Assembly: GCF_000315915.1 (NCBI RefSeq)
Contig: NC_020189.1
Coordinates: 1 to 64,000, forward strand
DNA length: 64,000 nt
Source of the DNA: Henningerozyma blattae CBS 6284
Lineage: Eukaryota; Ascomycota; Saccharomycetes; Saccharomycetales; Saccharomycetaceae
Direction of reading: 5' to 3'
The notes below the pieces were generated by a model that saw only the letters and a program-made list of their open reading frames with translations, did not search any database and had not been told where the DNA came from. Positions 9,602 through 20,313 of the stretch are shown here, piece after piece; position 1 is the first letter of the stretch; each line of letters opens with the position of its first letter. Position numbers and translations under genes: made by a program.

Positions 9602-11053
9602 ATGGTTCATTTAGGTCCAAAGAAACCACAACACAGAAAGGGCTCCATGGCTGATGTCCCTCAAAATTTGAAAGATCAAATACATGCCTTAGAAACCATC
9701 TTTACCGTTTCCGATGCCAAATTAAAGGCAGTTACCAAGCATTTCATTGGCGAATTAGATAAAGGTTTATCAAAGACCGGCGGTACTATTCCAATGATTC
9801 CAGGTTGGGTTATGGATTATCCAACTGGTAAAGAATCTGGTGATTTCTTAGCTATTGATTTGGGTGGTACTAATTTGAGGGTTGTTTTAGTTAAATTGGG
9901 TGGTGATCGTACTTTTGATACAACTCAATCTAAATATAAGTTACCAGGCCCAATGAGAGTCACAAAAAACAGAGATGAGTTATTTGCTTTCATTGCTGAT
10001 TCCCTAAAGAGTTTTGTTGATGAACAATTCCCAGAAGGGGTCTCTTCCCCAATCCCATTGGGTTTCACCTTCTCTTTCCCAGCTTCTCAAAATAAAATTA
10101 ACGAAGGTGTCTTACAAACATGGACTAAAGGTTTCGATATTCCAAATGTTGAAGGTCATGATGTTATTCCATTATTACAAGAACAATTGGAAAAGAGAAA
10201 AATCCCAATTAATGTTGTTGCTTTAATCAATGATACTACTGGTACTTTAGTTGCTTCCTTATATTCCGATTCAGAAACTAAGATGGGTGTCATTTTCGGT
10301 ACCGGTGTTAATGGTGCTTATTACGAAGTTGTTAAAGATATTGAAAAATTAGATGGTAAGTTGGCTGACGACATTCCAGCTTCTTCTCCAATGGCTATCA
10401 ACTGTGAATATGGTTCTTTCGACAGTGAACATGCAATTTTACCAAGAACTAAATACGATGTTATTATTGATGAACAATCACCAAGACCAAACCAACAAGC
10501 TTTCGAAAAAATGTCTTCTGGTTACTATTTAGGGGAATTATTACGTTTAGTTTTGGTTGAATTACATGAACAAGGTTTCATTTTTAAGAACCAAGATGTC
10601 AGCAAATTAAATACCCCATACATCATGGATACTTCTTATCCATCTAGAATTGAAGACGATCCATTCGAAAACTTGGAAAATACTGATGAATTATTCCAAG
10701 CTGATTTAGGTATTGAAACAAGCACTGTTGAAAGAAAGTTAATTAGACGTGTTTCTGAATTAATTGGTACTAGAGCTGCTAGATTGGCCGTCTGTGGTAT
10801 TGCTGCCATCTGTCAAAAAAGAGGCTATGAAACTGGTCATATTGCTGCTGATGGTTCTGTCTACAATTTGTACCCAGATTTCAAGCAAAGAGCTGCTGAA
10901 GGTTTGGCTTCAATATATGACTGGACTATGCCAATGGAAGAACATCCAATTAAAATTGTTCCAGCTGAAGATGGTTCAGGAGCTGGTGCTGCTATTATTG
11001 CTGCATTAACTCAAAAGAGATTGGCTGCCGGTAAGACTGTTGGTACCATTTAA
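9602..11053 (+). CDS. HXK2: Hexokinase (PII/PI type)
   Basis: Phosphorylates glucose, fructose and mannose at C6 with ATP, the first step of glycolysis in the cytosol. In yeast the PII form also enters the nucleus for glucose repression. The 483 residues align end to end with yeast Hxk1/Hxk2 (486 aa). Visible features are the N-terminal RKGSMADVP with Ser15, the known phosphorylation site in Hxk2; the phosphate-binding LAIDLGGTNLR (around 84-94); the sugar-binding LGFTFSFPASQNKINEG (around 154-170); NDTTGTLVA with the catalytic Asp near 211; the GTGVNGAYY loop; and GSGAGAA near the C terminus. The end is slightly shorter than in S. cerevisiae (VGTI). Codon use is strongly biased (TTA/TTG, GGT, AGA), as in highly expressed genes. 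It could be the Hxk1 orthologue; the two are ohnologues. Confidence 0.97.
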   Translation: MVHLGPKKPQHRKGSMADVPQNLKDQIHALETIFTVSDAKLKAVTKHFIGELDKGLSKTGGTIPMIPGWVMDYPTGKESGDFLAIDLGGTNLRVVLVKLGGDRTFDTTQSKYKLPGPMRVTKNRDELFAFIADSLKSFVDEQFPEGVSSPIPLGFTFSFPASQNKINEGVLQTWTKGFDIPNVEGHDVIPLLQEQLEKRKIPINVVALINDTTGTLVASLYSDSETKMGVIFGTGVNGAYYEVVKDIEKLDGKLADDIPASSPMAINCEYGSFDSEHAILPRTKYDVIIDEQSPRPNQQAFEKMSSGYYLGELLRLVLVELHEQGFIFKNQDVSKLNTPYIMDTSYPSRIEDDPFENLENTDELFQADLGIETSTVERKLIRRVSELIGTRAARLAVCGIAAICQKRGYETGHIAADGSVYNLYPDFKQRAAEGLASIYDWTMPMEEHPIKIVPAEDGSGAGAAIIAALTQKRLAAGKTVGTI

Positions 11054-11339
11054 GGAAAATAAAAAATTATCTTTTTCGATCTTAAACAATTGTCATTTGA
11101 TAGTTGATAGACAAATTTTAGTTATCCCCTGTTTTTTCAACTTTCGATACCTCCTCCCCTCCTCAAATTATGAGTTATGATTATGATTTAACTTTTTTTT
11201 TCCGATTTAACTTTATTATATTTGTTTTTTATATCCTGATAAAATATATACTGATATAGGCATTTACGTAACAGAATAGAATTTCTACTAAATCTAAGTC
11301 TATAGCAAATGTAAATTATCTGATAAATCAAAAGTCGAT

Positions 11340-14300
11340 CTACAGTAAAATGACATCCGAGCCAAGAAATGACAGGGTTCCAATACTGCCAGCTTCATTG
11401 TCACATATTTCTATTTCAGAGCTCGAAGAGCTGGTTGATAAATTATCAACTTTAATAATATCATCTTTGTTTAAATTAAAATTTTTATCTGGTATTATAC
11501 TTTTTGTATCACTCTCTAAGCCACTACGCAATCCTGTTGATATTTTATTATCAATTAATATATTAGAAGTTTCATTGATTTGTCGAGTGAAATCTACTGG
11601 TATATTATCAATTGGAACTTCTTCCTCATATTCAGAACTTTCAAGATTTAATATTGGTATATTGACTGGCAGATCAAAACTTCTTAATTTCCACTCAGGA
11701 TGATAATCCTTTTGGGTAATGATTTTTTCGGGGATATTTTTACTTTGGAATAAATGTTCTGTTAAACTACTCTCTTTATTAATGTGTGAATTTGAAAATG
11801 AATTTGAAAGGAGTATTGATATTTCTTTATTTTTATGTATTTTTTTTTTGTTAATGTTTTGTTCTGACTCTTGAATAGTGTTCCCTGATATTTGATTTTT
11901 GGGGAGCTTTAAAAACGTTTCAGGGATGCCTTCTTTGCAACAAAGATGTCTACAGTTTTCCTTATTATGGCATTTGTGATTACATGAATAATTCCCATTT
12001 TCATATCGTTTTCTGTCAGTAATCTTCTTGAGCTCAGGACATTGGTTGCTAGGTATGGCCTGTTTTGAAGACTGAGAATCCTTTGCGGAAGTATCCACAT
12101 CAAAATACCGTAAAATAGAATCATCAGATGACATACTATCTAAGCTTTCAGTGTTACCATCTTCTGGGACAAAAAGACATCTATTTAAAGCATCAAAACT
12201 TTCAGTTTCTCGTAGAATATTAAAGTATTGTGGATGTAAGTCTTTTGATGTAAAAATTTTAGAATCCTTAATATCTGCAATTTCTTGAAAATTAGCCTCA
12301 AATTCAATATCTATTTGTTTAGAGGAAATAATAGTCTCCACGGTAAATGATTTTGGTGCACGTAAATGAGATAAGTTAACTCTCCTAAAATCAATTAATT
12401 CGCCAATGCTTTTCATGGTTACAATATTAACTGACAAATGAGTTCCATGCCACATAGTAGATTTAAACTTTGAACTAATCTCTACTCCAAATCTTACCAA
12501 TAATTGTTTGCCTTGAATTGAACAATTTTCTAATTTTACTCGGAGTTGAATACTAGGTAGTGATTCTATGTCTCTCTTTATCTTAATTCCATTTCCAATT
12601 TTTAAACATAAGAAATACTCAAGTTGGGATTCGGATAACTTGGATACTTCTTCCAAGTTAAGAATATTATGGTTCACAAATTTTCTTACAGAAACCAAAC
12701 CTATATTTTTTAGTTGTCTAAGAACCATTGGTGTATCTTCCCAACAATTTCCTGTGGCACATCTTAGTAAAAATAATGTATTTTTTAACGAAACCCCATC
12801 TTTTTTAAATATGAATACGTCAATCATGCATTTAAGAATTCTAAGACAATGTTTGAAAATGAAATGTTTGTCCTGTAAGAAAGATTGATGCAGTTTAGAA
12901 GCACCTTGATATGATGGAAATTCCAATCCCCCTAATTCATATTGAATAATGAGAGAGACTTTCTGGCTTCGATTATCAATAATTTGACTTTGTTGATTTT
13001 TCGTCAGATAAGGGTATTTGATTAATGGTGACATATTGATTTCTCGATATAGCTTTTTTTCATTTTGTCTTACCCTAATAGTACTATATTCTTCTGCGTT
13101 TGAAACGGTATTTAGAATATTTGCAACTGATTGTGAATATTTGATAGAAATAAAACTTGTCATAGAATTAAATAAAATGTAATGTCTTGTCATAGCCTGG
13201 CCGTAGGCAGTACAGTTTATTTTAGAATTATATTTGTCTCCTGCTTCCAAATTTAATTCGATAATTTCAGCCTTCTCTAGTCTTTCTAGTAATGCCTGAA
13301 TAAATTGGAGTAGCTTGGAATCTTGAAAACCATTTATTTTCGAATAATGATTCACTGAATAATATGAGGAAGGATTTTTTTTGTATCGTATGTAGAAAAA
13401 AGTATTTTTTAACCATTCAAGAGCTGTAGTTACATTAGTTATTGTTCCAATCGAAATTTCAGCTGATAGATGTTCTAAAAGTTCTAAATGTAAAGAGCTT
13501 TCTAACTCGTCAGTCCCATTGATCAAATTTTCATAGTACTGTTTCATACACATATCCGTCATAATTACTGCACAACCCTCTTTTTCAAACTGAGGTCTTC
13601 CAGCTCTACCTACCATCTGTAAGATATCAAGTTGTGAATACTCTTCTGAGGTTGATGTTGACCAGAATTTAGTGCCTTTTATAATCACCAAAAAGGCAGG
13701 GAGATTTACCCCAACTGCTAGCGTAGAAGTACAACACAAAATTTTAATATTTCCATTTTTAAATGATTCCTCAACCAATTTTCTTTCATCCAGTGATAGC
13801 CCTGCATGATGGTATGCGATATTTTGTCCTATACATTCAAGTAAAGTTCTATCAGAAATATTCGCTGTAAATGAGCTTCTATGGCTCTTGTCATTTTGAA
13901 AACACGTATTTTGAGCTAAATATTTTGCTGTAACAACAGTTGATGATCTAGTCGGACAAAATATTAGTATTGGTTTGCCTTTCGAGAAATCTCTAATTAT
14001 TGTTGGTAATTTCGTATTATATATATTATCCCGCTGAAATTCATTTTTTGTTGAAAAATTATAACCTTGGACGTATTTTTTTAAAGATACTTGTCTATAT
14101 GAATCATCAAAATTAAGAGCTTTTGCAGCTGTCTGTTTGTTATATGTTTCAGAATTTCTTAACCACAGTGCGATATCATTTAAATTTGGAATTGTAGCAC
14201 TTACTCCAATAATTCTTATATCTTGACACATACAATTCATTCTCGTTAAAACAACTTCCAAAGTGGCCCCTCTTTTTTCCTTTAGTGTATGAATTTCATC

Positions 14301-15332
14301 CACCAGAATTAGTTTCACTAATTCGAATAACTTAATGTAATCCCACCATTTCCTGGTTAATACATCCCATTTTTCAGGTGTTGTAATTATTATATTACAT
14401 TTTTTGACCTTTTCAGATTCAGAGACAGAAGAATCACCTGTAAGAATTCCCACTGATAGATTTAAAAATAGTTTCCCCCAGGAATTATATTTTTCATAGC
14501 ATAAAGATTTTGTTGGTGCAATGTATAATATCTTTATATTGTCCATTTTGTAATCTGAATTTTTTACTAGTCTCATTATAGCTAACTCAAATAATACTGT
14601 TTTCCCAGAACCAGTAGGTGCAGATATAATACAATTTTTGTCAGAGCCGTAAACATCGCCAAATGCTTCAGATTGCATTCTATTAAAATAATCAAAGGAG
14701 AATGTTTTACGAAATGAATCAGGTAATATATTAGTATTTAAAAGTGATCTGTTATTGGGTAATGTTGAGTTGTCTAGCTTTCTTCTAATTTTAACTGTTT
14801 TCCGTGGCAAAGAATATCCTTCTGACAGTTCTTCAAAATTTTCTAAATAGTTGTCATCAAATATATGGTCATGCCGATCATCCATGGAAGTCGAAGTTTC
14901 ATTGTGATAAAGTAATTTCGAACTGGATGATTCCTCATCCAAATATCCATTTCTGGATTCACTAGCAGATAACTCCTCTCCTTCATTATCTAAAATTTTA
15001 TTATAACTTATTCCGGAGTTATATTTTAATGGGCGGGTATTTCGATATGCTAAATATAAAAAAGGGAGAATGACAATATGGTATTAAATTATAAAAAGTT
15101 CAAACCAATATTATTAAAAATGTTAGTAATAAGTTTGAGTTAAAGTACAACGAATTAATATAAGGGTATGTCGATTGAGGACGGAAAAAAGTTTTTCCTG
15201 TCTCAATGCTGCTAAAGTACTTTTTCTCTTATAATTGCTCTTCAGGAAAGGTTGAGAATTTCTTCTTTTTTGAAGAGTATTTCTCTCAACTGATATTCCA
15301 AGCTTATCAAATTTTGTAGATCTTGGATACAT
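11340..15332 (-). CDS. HFM1: Meiotic crossover DNA helicase Hfm1/Mer3, spliced
   Basis: Ski2-like 3'-5' DNA helicase that stabilises and extends D-loops at class I (ZMM) crossovers in meiosis. Two exons: 15332-15221 (112 nt, starting MYPRSTKFDKLG, like the yeast N terminus MKTKFDRLG) and 15049-11340, giving 1273 residues (S. cerevisiae 1187). The motifs are APTGSGKT (motif I, about residue 180), DEIH (motif II), VSATIPN (motif III), and VGRAGRP (motif VI). A Sec63 domain follows, and a Cys/His cluster CNHKCHNKENCRHLCCKEG lies toward the C terminus. The long exon alone has no ATG near its 5' end, only TTG, and conserved residues continue upstream of it to the 3' splice site, which supports the spliced model. 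The last residues (LGSDV) match the yeast C terminus. It converges with HXK2, as YGL251C and YGL253W do. Confidence 0.95.
15050..15220 (-). other. HFM1 intron (171 nt)
   Basis: Minus strand: the proposed 5' splice site is GTACTT at 15220, a perfect TACTAAC branch site lies at 15128-15122, a pyrimidine-rich stretch follows, and the first downstream AG (TTTAG) ends at 15050. Splicing joins A to CA and keeps frame: exon 1 has 37 codons plus one base. The branch site and 3' site are clear. The 5' site is non-consensus (GTATGT is usual), but the other in-frame GTs lie too close to the branch point. Confidence 0.8.
15162..15169 (-). promoter_or_regulatory. Mer1 intronic splicing enhancer (AYACCCUU)
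   Basis: ATACCCTT on the minus strand, inside the HFM1 intron 51 nt downstream of the proposed 5' splice site. It exactly matches the AYACCCUU element through which Mer1 and Nam8 activate splicing of MER2, MER3 and AMA1 in S. cerevisiae meiosis. Confidence 0.75.
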
Positions 15333-15618
15333 AATTATGTTTGTTCTGCCGCTTTAATGTGCTATCTATTTTACAAATTTTAATAACTGTCACTTTCTTA
15401 TACTAGTCAGAATAAGGTAAATCTCAGGAAAGCAGCTCGCTATTTTAGTTTCTTTCCTTTTCAATCCGAAAATTAGATTTCGGATATTAAATATATTTAG
15501 AAAATGAACATCATTTACATCTCCATAAATATAGATCTAAGCGGAGCAGAAATGTTAATATTTCCTCTTTCAGTGAGGTTTCTGATTAATATTTTTGTTT
15601 CATATATTTGTTTCTATA

Positions 15619-16701
15619 ATGAATGAAGATTCGGGTGATCTGCAGGTAGTATTAGATGAACAGTTAAATAATAGCAGCTCTGAAGATAGCTCATCTTATC
15701 AAAGAGACACTGTTACTGACACAGTTCAACTAGAAGATCTTCAAGAATCTGCCAAAGAAGCCGCTGAGCAACTATTACGTGGAACACTCGTAACCCGTAG
15801 CACAAATGCGGATGGTGAATCCAATGCAGTGTCAAAAATTCCTAAGATACAATTAAATTATAAGAATGATACCTTTTTGCTCTTCGATTACGATGATAAC
15901 CAATATAATGATGATGACGATGATGATGATGATGATAACAAATATACAGGAAATAATGGGCAAGAAGTAGAGGCAAACGACTTCCCGGTGATATTTGAAG
16001 ATGTGACACTTTTGCTCAAAACATGTACGGATTCAATGAAGAACATTCGACAGTTTCTAGAAGTTTTCTATGGAAAGTTGGCATTTCTTACGAGCGAAAT
16101 TCTTTTAGACTTTGAAGTTTTGAATCTTACATTGTGTGAAGATAATATTTATAATTCTTACGTCACCTTTAAGGATATTGGAATGATATTTGATATTCTT
16201 CGAGAGAACTCTATTAAAGAAGGAAATAAAAATGCTCCATCTGTTTTACAAGCAACTGTTAAAACTAGAGAGAGATTTGTTAGTCGTTATAACACACTTG
16301 TAGAGTTAACCCAGAATTCTGCAACCTTAGCAAACGTAGTGCCATTCACTAACGATGAGGAACATCCAGTGTTATTGGAAGATAATGATAATTCAGTAAA
16401 TCCTTCGAAACCAAAAGAGGTTGTTTATGTGAATTTGGATGACGACGAAGAAAATGATATTATCGAAGCCAATAAAAACACTGAACAAAAGGATCAGACT
16501 CAATATGATGATGTATATGTAGATGAAATTGAAAACAAAACTAGTACCTCCAAGGACTACGGTGATAAGTTACTGCCTCAGAGTTATGCAGGCTTGCCTT
16601 CTGGTGAAATAATTGTATCTAACAATGACCAACGCCAGGAAGACGATAATATGTCTAGAACTGATGATGATGGAGATATTGAAATTGAAGAGACACTATA
16701 A
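15619..16701 (+). CDS. RMR1: Acidic protein, probable Rmr1 (YGL250W) homologue
   Basis: 360 residues from the ATG at 15619; the frame is open slightly upstream but only from a TTG. The product is acidic, with a run of nine Asp around residue 104, and has no membrane segment. Its most conserved-looking part is residues ~115-235: FPVIFEDVTLLLKTC, then IRQFLEVFYGKLAFLT and LTLCEDNIYNSYVTF, predicted helical. The gene lies next to HFM1, diverging from it, exactly where YGL250W (RMR1) stands next to HFM1 in S. cerevisiae. Rmr1 is needed for meiotic recombination by mutant phenotype, with an unclear biochemical role. The assignment rests mainly on gene order plus a general resemblance I recall. ZIP2 and RPN12, other possible neighbours, do not fit its size or sequence. 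Confidence 0.65.
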   Translation: MNEDSGDLQVVLDEQLNNSSSEDSSSYQRDTVTDTVQLEDLQESAKEAAEQLLRGTLVTRSTNADGESNAVSKIPKIQLNYKNDTFLLFDYDDNQYNDDDDDDDDDNKYTGNNGQEVEANDFPVIFEDVTLLLKTCTDSMKNIRQFLEVFYGKLAFLTSEILLDFEVLNLTLCEDNIYNSYVTFKDIGMIFDILRENSIKEGNKNAPSVLQATVKTRERFVSRYNTLVELTQNSATLANVVPFTNDEEHPVLLEDNDNSVNPSKPKEVVYVNLDDDEENDIIEANKNTEQKDQTQYDDVYVDEIENKTSTSKDYGDKLLPQSYAGLPSGEIIVSNNDQRQEDDNMSRTDDDGDIEIEETL

Positions 16702-17315
16702 TGTATATATTACTATTTCAAGTTATAATTTCCTTTTTAAGCATCCAATGAATGAAAGGTAGTAGTAGAAATATATTTGGCGAAGAATATTTTTTTACTC
16801 CTCTGGAAGGGGCTCTTATGATACATTGCCATAGAAATTCATCCTTAAATTTTCTGTTCGTATGGTTTATAATTTTCATAAATTTTATCAGTAAATTCTA
16901 TAATCCAAGTTAATGTTTAAAAATATAAACTGATGTCAGTCAAACTATATAACATTTGTATTATTATAAGGTTTTTCAATTGAATTTCCTATTAAGTTCA
17001 TGTCACTTACAACGAGATTTTTGGCCAACAAACGGAAACGGAAGCTGAGGCGAATTGATCAATGAAAATAACATGAAATGTAAAAATACAATAAAACATA
17101 AATAATTCTTTAAATCAGAAAAAAAGGAAGAATCTTTACGCTAGTAATCCCCATTAGTTTCTCGGATACTTTCAGCCATATTTATTATCTCTCATACCTG
17201 ATTAAACCAAATTTTTGAAGCTTTTTTTTGAATCTTTACCCCTTTGAAAGAATTGAAAGTTTACTACACAGTCTCTAAACAAAAGAATATCATTCACAAA
17301 TAAATATAAGTTATA
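16702..17315. other. Intergenic region between RMR1-like gene and RET2
   Basis: 614 bp, AT-rich. It holds the RMR1-like 3' flank and the RET2 promoter. The pyrimidine-rich segments shortly upstream of RET2 are typical of yeast promoters. No RNA gene, repeat or certain factor site was seen. Confidence 0.5.
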
Positions 17316-18947
17316 ATGGTTGTTTTAGCTGCTTCAATTACCACACGTAATGGTAAACCATTACTATCTCGACAATTCACTGATGTTACAAAAGATCGTG
17401 TTATGGAATTGCTATCAAATTTTCAAGGTTTGGTTGCTAAAGGTTCTTCAGAGCATACCTATGTTGAAGATGAGCATGTCCGTTATTTATATAAGCCATT
17501 CGATGATTATTATCTAATTATCATTACTAATCGTCAATCAAATATCATTCAAGATTTGTCGACATTAAGTCTTTTCTCTCAAACTATGAACACATACTTG
17601 GCTAGTTTCGACGAAACTGATATTTTTGAAAATGCCTTTGAAATTTTAAGCTCCTTTGACGAAATTATTGTTATGGGCTATAAGGAGAATTTAACAATGG
17701 CTCAAGTTGAAACTTATTTGACAATGGAATCTCATGAAGAGAGAATTCAAGAAATTATCGAGCGGAATAAAGAGTCAGAAGCTACTGCTGAAAGAAAGCG
17801 TCGTGCTAAAGAAATTGCTAAAAGAGAGCATGACAGAAAAATGGGTGTTCCAAACTTAGATTCATATGCAGCAGATTCTGCCAGATTTCATGGTGCTAAT
17901 GATCCAAACATGGCTAATGCCTACAATTCTTATTATAGTCATGCCTCCAAAGCTGCTCAACAATCCTATTTGCAATCTCAACATAATTCTATCAGTCAAC
18001 CTCAACCATCAAGTATGTCAGGTATTAATGATATGATGGCCAGCTCTAATGGAGGTGGTATGAAATTATCTGCCGGTAAACCAAGAATTGGTAATACTTC
18101 TATCAGTAATATTTCTTCAAGTGCCCGCCATGTTAGCACCACTAGAATAGATGATGAACCAAAGCCAGAAAATAACGGTATATTGATTTGTATTAAGGAA
18201 ACAGCAAGCGCACAAATTACAAGAGATGGTACTATTACAGCATCAGAATTGAAAGGTGTTCTCGAATATCGTGTCAACAAAACTGAACTAGCTCATTCTA
18301 AAATTATTCTAGATAAATCAATTGATCCAAAGGATAGAAATTTGCATTTCAAAACACATCCAAATATTGATAAAAACTTATTTAATTCATCCAATATATT
18401 GGGCCTAAAGAATAAGGATAAAGCATTTCCATCAAATGACCATAGTTTAGGTGTTTTGAGATGGCGTAAAGTTTGTGGAGCTGATGATAAAAGCATATTA
18501 CCATTGGAAGTCACTACATGGGTTTCTGCCTCAGAAGATACGGATGGTTTATTTGAAGTTACCATGGAATATGAAATTAATGAAAATTTCAATAAAGAAT
18601 TGAACGATATTAAATTCCAAATTCCTCTATATACAGAAAATATCTCAATTAATGCTGATAATAATGATAGCAATGCTTCTATTGAAAGAATTGATGACGA
18701 AGAAGGTATTGTTATTAAAGTAGATGATTTAAGTCCTGGAACATCCGGTGTCTTTGGTTTCTCTATTGAAAGTGGTATAGAAGATTCATTGTTCCCAATC
18801 AATGTTAATTTCAAACATACTTCTCAAGGTAATGATTCAGTAACTGGTGTGTCTGTGGAAAGTGTGTCAAATAGTCAAGAAGAAGGCGTAGACTTACCAT
18901 TTGATGTTATTACAACTTTAAGAGGTGAAGAATACTCTATTTTATAG
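17316..18947 (+). CDS. RET2: Coatomer delta subunit (delta-COP)
   Basis: Subunit of the COPI coat, which forms Golgi-to-ER retrograde vesicles; delta-COP belongs to the adaptor-like F-subcomplex with beta, gamma and zeta COP. The 543 residues match yeast Ret2 (546 aa). Residues 1-~140 form the longin domain, starting MVVLAASITTRNGKPLLSRQ, with the YLYKPFDDYYLIIITNRQSN strand region. A charged helix follows (ESEATAERKRRAKEIAKREHDRK, shown here in part: ERKRRAKEIAKREHDRK), then a flexible Ser/Gln-rich linker. A mu-homology domain covers about residue 285 to the end. It is the YFR051C orthologue and sits beside PRE4, as in S. cerevisiae, but between two YGL-track genes. Confidence 0.96.
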   Translation: MVVLAASITTRNGKPLLSRQFTDVTKDRVMELLSNFQGLVAKGSSEHTYVEDEHVRYLYKPFDDYYLIIITNRQSNIIQDLSTLSLFSQTMNTYLASFDETDIFENAFEILSSFDEIIVMGYKENLTMAQVETYLTMESHEERIQEIIERNKESEATAERKRRAKEIAKREHDRKMGVPNLDSYAADSARFHGANDPNMANAYNSYYSHASKAAQQSYLQSQHNSISQPQPSSMSGINDMMASSNGGGMKLSAGKPRIGNTSISNISSSARHVSTTRIDDEPKPENNGILICIKETASAQITRDGTITASELKGVLEYRVNKTELAHSKIILDKSIDPKDRNLHFKTHPNIDKNLFNSSNILGLKNKDKAFPSNDHSLGVLRWRKVCGADDKSILPLEVTTWVSASEDTDGLFEVTMEYEINENFNKELNDIKFQIPLYTENISINADNNDSNASIERIDDEEGIVIKVDDLSPGTSGVFGFSIESGIEDSLFPINVNFKHTSQGNDSVTGVSVESVSNSQEEGVDLPFDVITTLRGEEYSIL

Positions 18948-19515
18948 ATAATATCTTACAAGAGCATGAACATTTATCGAAGGGAGTGAATAGACCGAAA
19001 AGAAATGATACAATTTTTAGGGAAAGATAATGTAACATGCACATATTAGGCACTACTATTCAACTAAGTGTAATCCGTATTAGTATTAACGTATTAAGCA
19101 ACCATCTAGGTATATATAGCACCTTGTAACTAGATATAAAGATATATATTATAATAAACCATATTTTCATTAAAAATATATATATTGATTATTCTTGTCT
19201 AGTTAACTACCCATTCTATAAGATTTTCTTATGTTACCCGGTGCCACAGAAATCTCGGAAAAGCGACAATTGCCACCCTGCAAAGGTTAAGGAATAATTG
19301 ACTATATATGCGCTAAAAATAAGAATAGATCTATATGCAAAAGAAATAGTTACAAAGCTGTAAAGTTAATAGCAAAGTGGTAATTAAGTAGAAAAATATC
19401 ATCAGCCAATATATTTTCTCTTTTTTGTATTCTACTCAAAAATTTTAGAAGAGAAAAACAGGTACTTTATTGATACTGATACAACTTTTAACATCATTAA
19501 AAACAATTAATCAAA
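18948..19515. other. Intergenic region with PRE4 promoter
   Basis: 568 bp. The first half is AT-rich RET2 3' flank. The second half carries a proteasome-type control element (separate entry) and a pyrimidine-rich tract shortly before the PRE4 ATG. No RNA gene was found. Confidence 0.5.
19270..19277 (-). promoter_or_regulatory. PACE-like Rpn4 site upstream of PRE4
   Basis: GGTGGCAA on the minus strand (TTGCCACC on the plus strand), about 240 bp upstream of PRE4. It matches eight of nine bases of the proteasome-associated control element GGTGGCAAA, bound by Rpn4 in most yeast proteasome gene promoters. Confidence 0.7.
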
Positions 19516-20313
19516 ATGAATCACGATCCATTTGCTTGGGGCAGACCAGATGATGCTACCTATGGCAGATATAATGAAAAAATTGCGTATGCATCCAATC
19601 AGCCTACTACAAATACTACCCAACCGATTGTCACTGGTACATCTGTTTTAGCAATGAAATATAAAGGTGGTGTTGTTATTGCAGCAGATAATTTGGCATC
19701 ATACGGTTCCTTGTTAAGATTCAATGGTATCGAAAGATTAATCAAGGTGGGTCAAAATACTGTTGTTGGTGTATCTGGAGATGTGTCTGATATGCAACAT
19801 ATCGAGCGATTACTAGAAGAAATTGAAACAGATAATAATTATGACAATACATACTCTGAAAGCTTTGAACAGTTGCAGCCAAGTTATGTGTTCAAGTATC
19901 TATCAGCTGTTATGTATTCCCGTAGATCTAAGATGAATCCTCTTTGGAATGCTATAATTGTTGCTGGTGTTGAAAATGGAGCTCCGTTCATGAGATACGT
20001 TAACTTATTGGGTGTCACATATACGTCACCAACTCTAGCCACAGGTTTTGGTGCTCATTTAGCCAATCCTTTAATGAGACGTGTTGTTGACCGTGAAGAG
20101 GATGTTGCTAATACTACAAGAGAAGCTGCTGTAGAAACAATTAAAAACTGTATGAAAGTCTTATACTATAGAGATGCTCGCTCTGCCAAGAGTTATTCTC
20201 TTGCTGTAATAGATTGTGAAACTGGTGTTAGTTTAGAACATGGCATTGAGGTGGATAATATGGTTTGGGGCTTTGCCAAGGATATTAAGGGCTATGGTAC
20301 TCAAAAGGTATAA
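19516..20313 (+). CDS. PRE4: 20S proteasome beta 7 subunit
   Basis: Non-catalytic beta 7 subunit of the 20S proteasome core. In S. cerevisiae its C-terminal tail reaches the opposite beta 1 subunit and helps the post-acidic activity and assembly. The 265 residues match Pre4 (266 aa), starting MNHDPFAWGRP. An N-terminal propeptide of ~40 residues precedes the Ntn fold at TGTSVLAMKYKGGVVIAAD. The characteristic SGDVSDMQHIERLL, MNPLWNAIIVAGVE and RSAKSYSLAVID segments are all present. The Ntn start does carry TGTS, but this subunit is not considered a protease. It follows RET2 in the same direction. Confidence 0.97.
   Translation: MNHDPFAWGRPDDATYGRYNEKIAYASNQPTTNTTQPIVTGTSVLAMKYKGGVVIAADNLASYGSLLRFNGIERLIKVGQNTVVGVSGDVSDMQHIERLLEEIETDNNYDNTYSESFEQLQPSYVFKYLSAVMYSRRSKMNPLWNAIIVAGVENGAPFMRYVNLLGVTYTSPTLATGFGAHLANPLMRRVVDREEDVANTTREAAVETIKNCMKVLYYRDARSAKSYSLAVIDCETGVSLEHGIEVDNMVWGFAKDIKGYGTQKV

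Noticed and set aside
15333..15618. URS1-like meiotic control site between HFM1 and the RMR1-like gene
   Set aside because: Only a weak GCCGCT core was found, far from the TAGCCGCCGA consensus.
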